Source of the DNA: JAJRRA01 sp048636595
GTDB lineage: Bacteria > Pseudomonadota > Gammaproteobacteria > Xanthomonadales > SZUA-36
Assembly: GCA_048636595.1 (NCBI GenBank)
Contig: JAIVWI010000016.1
Coordinates: 1 to 27,066 of the forward strand
Length of the DNA: 27,066 bases
Direction of reading: 5' to 3'
Positions 22,628 through 27,066 of this stretch are shown here, one piece after another (the stretch's first letter is position 1; every line of letters begins with the position of its first letter). A program made the position numbers and the translations under genes. The notes beneath the pieces were generated by a model. The model ran no database searches. It was given only the letters and a program-made list of their open reading frames with translations, and was not told the origin of the DNA.

Positions 22628-23685
22628 CAGTCAAACCCTCTCAGCGCCAGCCCCATTGCAACCATCAGGTTCGGAGCATTCCTTGTCAATGCAGTCACTG
22701 CAACTGAAGGGGCCAGTTCAAGGCCACTAACGGGATCAGCGATGCCGGTCTTTACACCTAGTTCCTGTTCGACTACATCCGCCAGGCCTTTTACGGAGGC
22801 CATGGAACCTGCAAGATAAATAGTCCTGATGTTAGAGAACTCTGCGCTGGAACTGTAAAACTGCAGCGCGCGACTAATCTGGTGCACTACGTTCAACATG
22901 AACGGTTCAAGCACTTCATCTTCAAAATTTTCAGGCCCGGGCTCGCCACGCATGAAGAAATTCGCTTGTTCCGGCGACATGTCATAACGCCTGATAATTT
23001 CTTCGACCAGCTGATTTCCACCGAAAGGATGGTCCCGGGTGTAAATGACGCGGCCATTTCTCAGGATAAGCAATGTGGAGAGGTCGTGCCCTATATCGAA
23101 AATACCGATAGTCTCCGTGCTCCTGATCCCATCTCTCTCGCGGATCAGCTCGAATGCGTTTGCAATGGCAAATGACTCGACGTCGACTACCCTGGCCTTG
23201 AGCCCAAGCGACTCCAATGCGTCCTGGCGGGCCTCAACGTTTTCGTTTTTACTGGCCGCCAGCAGGATATCCACCATGTCCGCATTACGTGGTGACGGAC
23301 CCAGTACTTCGAAATCCAGACTGATTTCATCCAGGGGATATGGAATGTACTGGTTTGCTTCAATCTGTACCTGACTCTCTATATCTGCTTCCGCCAGGTT
23401 GGACTGAAGGCTGATGGTCTTGGTGAATACCGCTGATCCCGAAACAGCGACAGCACAGAATTTCGAATTCGAGCCCGAATTCCTGACGGCTGACTGGATC
23501 GCAGTAGAGATGGCCTCGATATCCTGAACTGATTTTTCTACGATGACACCCTGTGGAAGCGGTTCGATCGCGAAATGGTCAATCCGGTAAGAGGATCCAT
23601 GGCGTGAAAGCTGCAACAAACGTACGCCTGAAGACCCGATATCCAAGCCCATTACGGGTGTTGATCTTGTGCCTAAGAGTTTCAA
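22627..23685 (-). CDS. pilM: Type IV pilus cytoplasmic ATPase-fold protein PilM
   Basis: The 352-residue actin/FtsA-like cytoplasmic protein has the nucleotide-binding phosphate-1 loop MGLDIGSSGVRLLQL (residues ~12-26), phosphate-2 segment GIFDIGHDLSTLLIL (~194-208) and adenosine-region segment IYLAGSMASVKGL (~290-302). It binds the PilN N-terminus and couples the cytoplasmic motor parts to the PilNOP complex. First gene of the operon; the next three junctions (pilM-N, N-O, O-P) overlap by 1, 1 and 4 bp, and only pilP and pilQ are separated. Length is typical. Confidence 0.96.
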   Translation of the reverse strand: MKLLGTRSTPVMGLDIGSSGVRLLQLSRHGSSYRIDHFAIEPLPQGVIVEKSVQDIEAISTAIQSAVRNSGSNSKFCAVAVSGSAVFTKTISLQSNLAEADIESQVQIEANQYIPYPLDEISLDFEVLGPSPRNADMVDILLAASKNENVEARQDALESLGLKARVVDVESFAIANAFELIRERDGIRSTETIGIFDIGHDLSTLLILRNGRVIYTRDHPFGGNQLVEEIIRRYDMSPEQANFFMRGEPGPENFEDEVLEPFMLNVVHQISRALQFYSSSAEFSNIRTIYLAGSMASVKGLADVVEQELGVKTGIADPVSGLELAPSVAVTALTRNAPNLMVAMGLALRGFD

Positions 23686-23749
23686 ATTGCGCTCAATCCT
23701 TTGCTCGACAATGGTTTACTGACACTTCTTACATTGATTTGTAACAGGA

Positions 23750-23778
23750 AACATATCCTATCTCAACGATGTTTTCAA
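23750..23778 (-). promoter_or_regulatory. Candidate sigma-70 promoter of pilMNOPQ
   Basis: On the minus strand TTGAAA (23773-23778) and TATGTT (23750-23755) are separated by 17 bp. The -35 box matches four of six positions and the -10 box four of six. It lies about 65 bp upstream of the pilM start. I see no sigma-54 type GG/GC pair in this region. Confidence 0.45.
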
Positions 23779-23831
23779 TTTTTTTTTCAAAGCAGCGAAA
23801 AAAACTTCAATCACAAGCACTCCACTGACCT

Positions 23832-23837
23832 TATAAT
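23832..23837 (+). promoter_or_regulatory. Candidate -10 element for the PBP1A gene
   Basis: A perfect TATAAT lies in the 328-bp divergent gap, about 177 bp upstream of the PBP1A start. The -35 position (about 23809-23814) is a poor match. If used, the leader would be ~170 nt long. Apart from this and the pilM promoter the 23686-24013 gap has A/T runs (about 23776-23804) but no gene. Confidence 0.4.
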
Positions 23838-24013
23838 ACAAGCCGTGGAAACTGCCGGGAAACGGTGTGAATAAACTTATTTGAAGATTGGCCGCTTCCC
23901 TGCCCGCCGCTTGGTAACATACCGATTTTTACCAGTCGACTGCGGTGAAAATCAGAAATCCATTTTCCTTGATACGTTTAAACCAATTGACCACAGCTTA
24001 ACAGGATTATCGC

Positions 24014-26500
24014 GTGAAAAAACTTTTTCGTTGGTTCCTTGTTTTTTTTCTCGTGTCTTCCCTGCTGGCCATCTCAGCCATCAGTATCACCTACTTGATA
24101 CTTGAACCCGACTTGCCGAATGTAGAAACCCTGCGTGATGTTCAATTGCAGGTACCACTTCGTGTATTCAGTTCAGACGGGAAGCTGCTCGGAATATTCG
24201 GAGAGAAACGACGCATCCCGGTCACGATAGATGAAATCCCTGCTCAACTGACCAACGCTTTTATCGCGGGCGAGGATGCCCGGTTTTATGAACATCCCGG
24301 CGTTGACTACCAGGGTATTTCACGCGCGGCCTGGTCCCTGCTGACAACGGGTGAAAAAACCATTGGCGGCAGTACCATCACCCAGCAACTGGCCAGGAAT
24401 TTCTTCCTGACCTCAGAAAAAACATTCACCAGAAAATTCAAAGAAATATTTCTCGCGCTGAAAATTGAGCGGCAACTGGACAAAAACCTGATCCTTGAGC
24501 TTTACCTGAACAAGATTTTCCTGGGCCACCGTGCTTACGGTATCGGCGCGGCTGCCGAAGTTTACTATGGAAAGTCCATGTCGGAGTTATCGCTGGCACA
24601 GTGCGCCATGATCGCAGCACTCCCGAAGGCGCCCTCACGAATTAATCCGATCCACGCTCCGGCACGGGCGCTGGAAAGGAGAAACTACGTTCTTAGCCGG
24701 ATGCTGGACCTGGGTTACATAGACGAATCCCAGCATGAAGCAGCGAGTAAAGAGCAGGACCGCGCCTTTTATCACGGGGCCATCGCTGAAATTTCAGCAC
24801 CATACGTGGCTGAAATGGTCCGGGTCAAAGCACTGCGCCTGCTCGGCTCCAGGGCTTACACCGGTGGTTATAAAGTATTCACTACCATCGACAGCCGGCT
24901 GCAGATTGCAGCCAATCTCGCGGTGGATAAGGGGCTTGAGGAATACGATCAGCGGCACGGTTTCCGTGGTCCGGAAGCTCATATCGACCTGGCGGACAGG
25001 CACACAACCCAGGCCTGGAACGAAATATTGACATCCTATCGACCGGTTTCCGGACTGGAGCCGGGAGTGGTCCTCGAGGTGGAGGATGAACTCGCCCTGG
25101 TTTACCTGCGTAACGGTCAAACCATTGCACTCAGCCTGGAGCAGACAAAGTGGGCCGCACCTTTTATCAATCGCGACAGAAAGGGTAGAACACCAAAAAA
25201 GCTAAGTGAAATCATGGCGCCAGGGGATATCATCCGCACCCGTTTGCACGATGATGGAAAATGGAAACTGGGGCAGTTACCGGAAGTTGAAGCCGCCCTG
25301 GTTTCGCTGGACCCCATGAGTGGTGATATCAAGGCCCTGGTCGGCGGTTCTGACTTTTCACGCAGTAAATTCAACCGCGTCACCCAGGGGCGGAGGCAGC
25401 CAGGATCCAGCTTCAAACCATTTATTTATTCATCTGCCCTCGAGCATGGTTTCACTGTATCGAGCCTGGTCAATGACGCTCCAGTCGTTTTCGAAGACAA
25501 GGAGCTCGAAAGAACCTGGAAACCCCAGAATTTCAGTCAAAAGTTCTATGGCCCTACCCGGCTCAGGGAAGCCATGGTCAAATCCCGGAACCTGGTCTCC
25601 ATCCGCCTGTTGCGTGACGTCGGTGTCGAATATGCAAGGGAGTACATTACCCAGTTCGGCTTCCAGCTTGACGAACTCCCGGCTAATCTTTCCATGGCGC
25701 TTGGGAGTGCTTCTCTTACGCCCCTCTCCATGGCCCGCGCTTACGCGGTATTTGCCAATGGTGGCTACCTGGTAACGCCTCATTTCATCCGTTCCATCAC
25801 AGATGCTTCCGGTCGCGTGGTATATGAAACTCAACCATCCATAATTTGCGATGATTGCGAGGAGAAAATTGAAATTGAAGTCACTGAACCTGAACAGATT
25901 GAGCCCGAATTCAGACCGCTGAATATTGCTTCGAACACCCAGGGACTGGAAGTTACAGCAGAAGGTTCAGGCGATCGCAAAGTTGATTCTGCAGTTGAAA
26001 GCCCTTATGCAAAGAAGGCCATATCACCCCAGAATGCCTACCTGGTCCGGTCCATGATGATGGACGTTGTTCGCCGTGGAACCGGTGTGCGCGCAATGCA
26101 ACTCGGCCGCCACGACCTGGCAGGAAAGACGGGGACAACCAACGAACAACGTGATGCCTGGTTTTCAGGCTACAACGACCACCTCGTGACTTCGGTATGG
26201 GTAGGATTCGACAATCATGAAATGCTGGGAAGAAGAGAACTTGGCGGCCGGGCGGCCCTGCCTGTATGGATGGAGTTCATGGGGGCTGCACTCGACGGCA
26301 TTGAAGACAAACCCCCGTTAATGCCAGAAGGCCTGGCACAGGCCAGGATTGACCCGGACTCCGGATTGCTTGCAAGACTTGATAATGACCGTGCAATTAT
26401 GGAAATATTCCAGGCGGGAAGGCTGCCGCCGATGGAGCCAGCTGCGGGAGGAGAAAGCCGGGATGTCTCAACAGAGGAAGACCCGTACGAAATTTACTGA
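24014..26500 (+). CDS. mrcA: Class A penicillin-binding protein 1A (bifunctional transglycosylase/transpeptidase)
   Basis: The 828-residue protein polymerises and cross-links peptidoglycan on the outer face of the inner membrane. An N-terminal membrane helix (about 7-30) precedes the GT51 domain: E87 in GEDARFYEHPGVD is the catalytic Glu, and GGSTITQQLARN (118-129) is the second motif. An OB-like insert (about 310-420) follows, as usual for PBP1A. The transpeptidase domain has the SxxK serine S465 in PGSSFKP, an SRN motif (KSRNLVS) and KTGTT. The GTG start has AGGA 7 nt upstream. It is divergent from pilMNOPQ, a common gammaproteobacterial arrangement; ponA is the name used in pseudomonads. 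The gene ends overlapping the next one. Confidence 0.96.
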   Translation: MKKLFRWFLVFFLVSSLLAISAISITYLILEPDLPNVETLRDVQLQVPLRVFSSDGKLLGIFGEKRRIPVTIDEIPAQLTNAFIAGEDARFYEHPGVDYQGISRAAWSLLTTGEKTIGGSTITQQLARNFFLTSEKTFTRKFKEIFLALKIERQLDKNLILELYLNKIFLGHRAYGIGAAAEVYYGKSMSELSLAQCAMIAALPKAPSRINPIHAPARALERRNYVLSRMLDLGYIDESQHEAASKEQDRAFYHGAIAEISAPYVAEMVRVKALRLLGSRAYTGGYKVFTTIDSRLQIAANLAVDKGLEEYDQRHGFRGPEAHIDLADRHTTQAWNEILTSYRPVSGLEPGVVLEVEDELALVYLRNGQTIALSLEQTKWAAPFINRDRKGRTPKKLSEIMAPGDIIRTRLHDDGKWKLGQLPEVEAALVSLDPMSGDIKALVGGSDFSRSKFNRVTQGRRQPGSSFKPFIYSSALEHGFTVSSLVNDAPVVFEDKELERTWKPQNFSQKFYGPTRLREAMVKSRNLVSIRLLRDVGVEYAREYITQFGFQLDELPANLSMALGSASLTPLSMARAYAVFANGGYLVTPHFIRSITDASGRVVYETQPSIICDDCEEKIEIEVTEPEQIEPEFRPLNIASNTQGLEVTAEGSGDRKVDSAVESPYAKKAISPQNAYLVRSMMMDVVRRGTGVRAMQLGRHDLAGKTGTTNEQRDAWFSGYNDHLVTSVWVGFDNHEMLGRRELGGRAALPVWMEFMGAALDGIEDKPPLMPEGLAQARIDPDSGLLARLDNDRAIMEIFQAGRLPPMEPAAGGESRDVSTEEDPYEIY

Positions 26501-27066
26501 GCGCTTCACGGCAAGACTCAGGCAGGCGCGCATGAAAGTCGCAGCCGAGGCGGCGCGTATTATCGCGACCGAAAGCCAGCACAACTATCATGCTGCAAAA
26601 ACAAAGGCGGCTGAAAGAATTGGCGTCAGTGTACGCCTTGCCCTGCCAAGCAATACCGAAGTCAAAGAAGCTCTAAGCGTTTACCAGAACCTGTACGGGG
26701 GCTCCCAGCATCATGACAACCTGGAGCACTTACGCCACACCGCCGTCCGGGCAATGCAGGTGCTCGGTGAATTCAAACCCAGGTTGGTCGGGCCTGTTCT
26801 GGACGGAACCGCGGATGAACATTCCCGGGTTGCGCTGCACGTTTTCTGTGACTCCCCGGATTCCATAGTCCTTCATTTCCTGGACAAGGGCACCCCTTTC
26901 CAGCAGGAACAACGGCAGATTCGCTGGCACGACAGCAGCCACAGGGCAGTGCCGTTGATCCTGTTCGAATTGGATGAGACGACCATTGAGCTCAGCGTAT
27001 TTGACCCGGTAATCCTGCGCCAGGCGCCACTGAGCCCGATCGATGGAAAGCCGCAGCAACGAGCTA
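26463..27066 (+). CDS. Conserved uncharacterised protein overlapping the PBP1A gene, 3'-truncated by window edge
   Basis: The frame is open from ATG 26463 to the right edge (201 codons), starting MSQQRKTRTKFTERFTARLR. A very strong ribosome site (GGAGGAG, 26447-26453, 9 nt upstream) supports this start, which lies inside the PBP1A gene in another frame (38-bp overlap); ATG 26532 is an in-frame alternative. The N-terminal third is basic and helical (KVAAEAARIIATES). Then come FKPRLVGPVLDGTADEHSRV, DSPDSIVLHFLDKGTPF and, last, VFDPVILRQAPLSPIDGKP. I recall proteins of this type next to PBP1A in other proteobacteria but know no function. The GT-A-D-H-S segment faintly recalls nucleotidyltransferases. 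Probably co-translated with PBP1A. Confidence 0.82.
   Translation, partial: MSQQRKTRTKFTERFTARLRQARMKVAAEAARIIATESQHNYHAAKTKAAERIGVSVRLALPSNTEVKEALSVYQNLYGGSQHHDNLEHLRHTAVRAMQVLGEFKPRLVGPVLDGTADEHSRVALHVFCDSPDSIVLHFLDKGTPFQQEQRQIRWHDSSHRAVPLILFELDETTIELSVFDPVILRQAPLSPIDGKPQQRA

Noticed and set aside
26730..27059. 109-codon minus-strand frame at the right edge
   Set aside because: It lies opposite the open plus-strand frame from 26463, which has a strong ribosome site and a better protein pattern.
1..27066. Search for a defence system, CRISPR array, prophage, integrase, tRNA or biosynthetic cluster
   Set aside because: Nothing in the window supports any of these; the coding content is housekeeping, and novelty is confined to repeats, small frames and uncharacterised proteins.

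Overview
The window looks like core chromosome of a gammaproteobacterium with moderate GC. The strongest pointer is the divergent pair of a class A penicillin-binding protein (PBP1A) and pilMNOPQ, together with glnS, mnmG, pepN, sixA and a lemA/M48 peptidase pair. A marine or sediment lineage is a guess; no rRNA or tRNA gene is present to settle it.

Layout. 1-1260: the C-terminal part of a GMC oxidoreductase, running in from the left edge. Its stop codon lies in the terminal repeat of a 269-bp MITE-like element that fills the gap to the convergent GTP-type PEP carboxykinase gene (pckG). 3281-5802: lemA and a long M48 metallopeptidase, a two-gene minus-strand unit. 5874-6058: a palindromic repeat between glnS and lemA. 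6059-9188: glnS on the minus strand and, divergently, a dicarboxylate/amino-acid symporter preceded by an overlapping 34-codon reading frame. 9358-10128: a secreted two-repeat protein of unknown function. 10348-12237: mnmG. 12300-12540: a second, inverted copy of the palindromic repeat, here with intact terminal inverted repeats. 12621-13651: a small conserved-looking protein and, convergent with it, a DUF4239-like membrane protein. 13667-16309: pepN, probably co-transcribed with the membrane protein. 16405-17907: a PLP-dependent Ser/Thr dehydratase or racemase and sixA. 17941-18546: a DUF938 methyltransferase. 18638-23685: the type IV pilus operon pilMNOPQ, tightly packed and closed by a rho-independent terminator. 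24014-26500: the PBP1A gene, with an overlapping uncharacterised gene that runs off the right edge.

How the genes work together. PilM, PilN, PilO and PilP form the alignment subcomplex that joins the inner-membrane pilus motor to the PilQ secretin, and PBP1A next door makes the peptidoglycan these machines cross. The other genes are housekeeping: gluconeogenesis, tRNA charging and modification, peptide turnover and solute uptake. I see no defence system, prophage, CRISPR array or biosynthetic cluster.

The most interesting non-coding signal is the palindrome family (5920-6035 and 12369-12486). The two copies differ at three stem positions by fully compensatory base-pair changes and share three mismatches that become G-U pairs only on one strand, as expected for a structured RNA. 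The MITE that supplies the GMC stop codon and the leader ORF ahead of the symporter come next.
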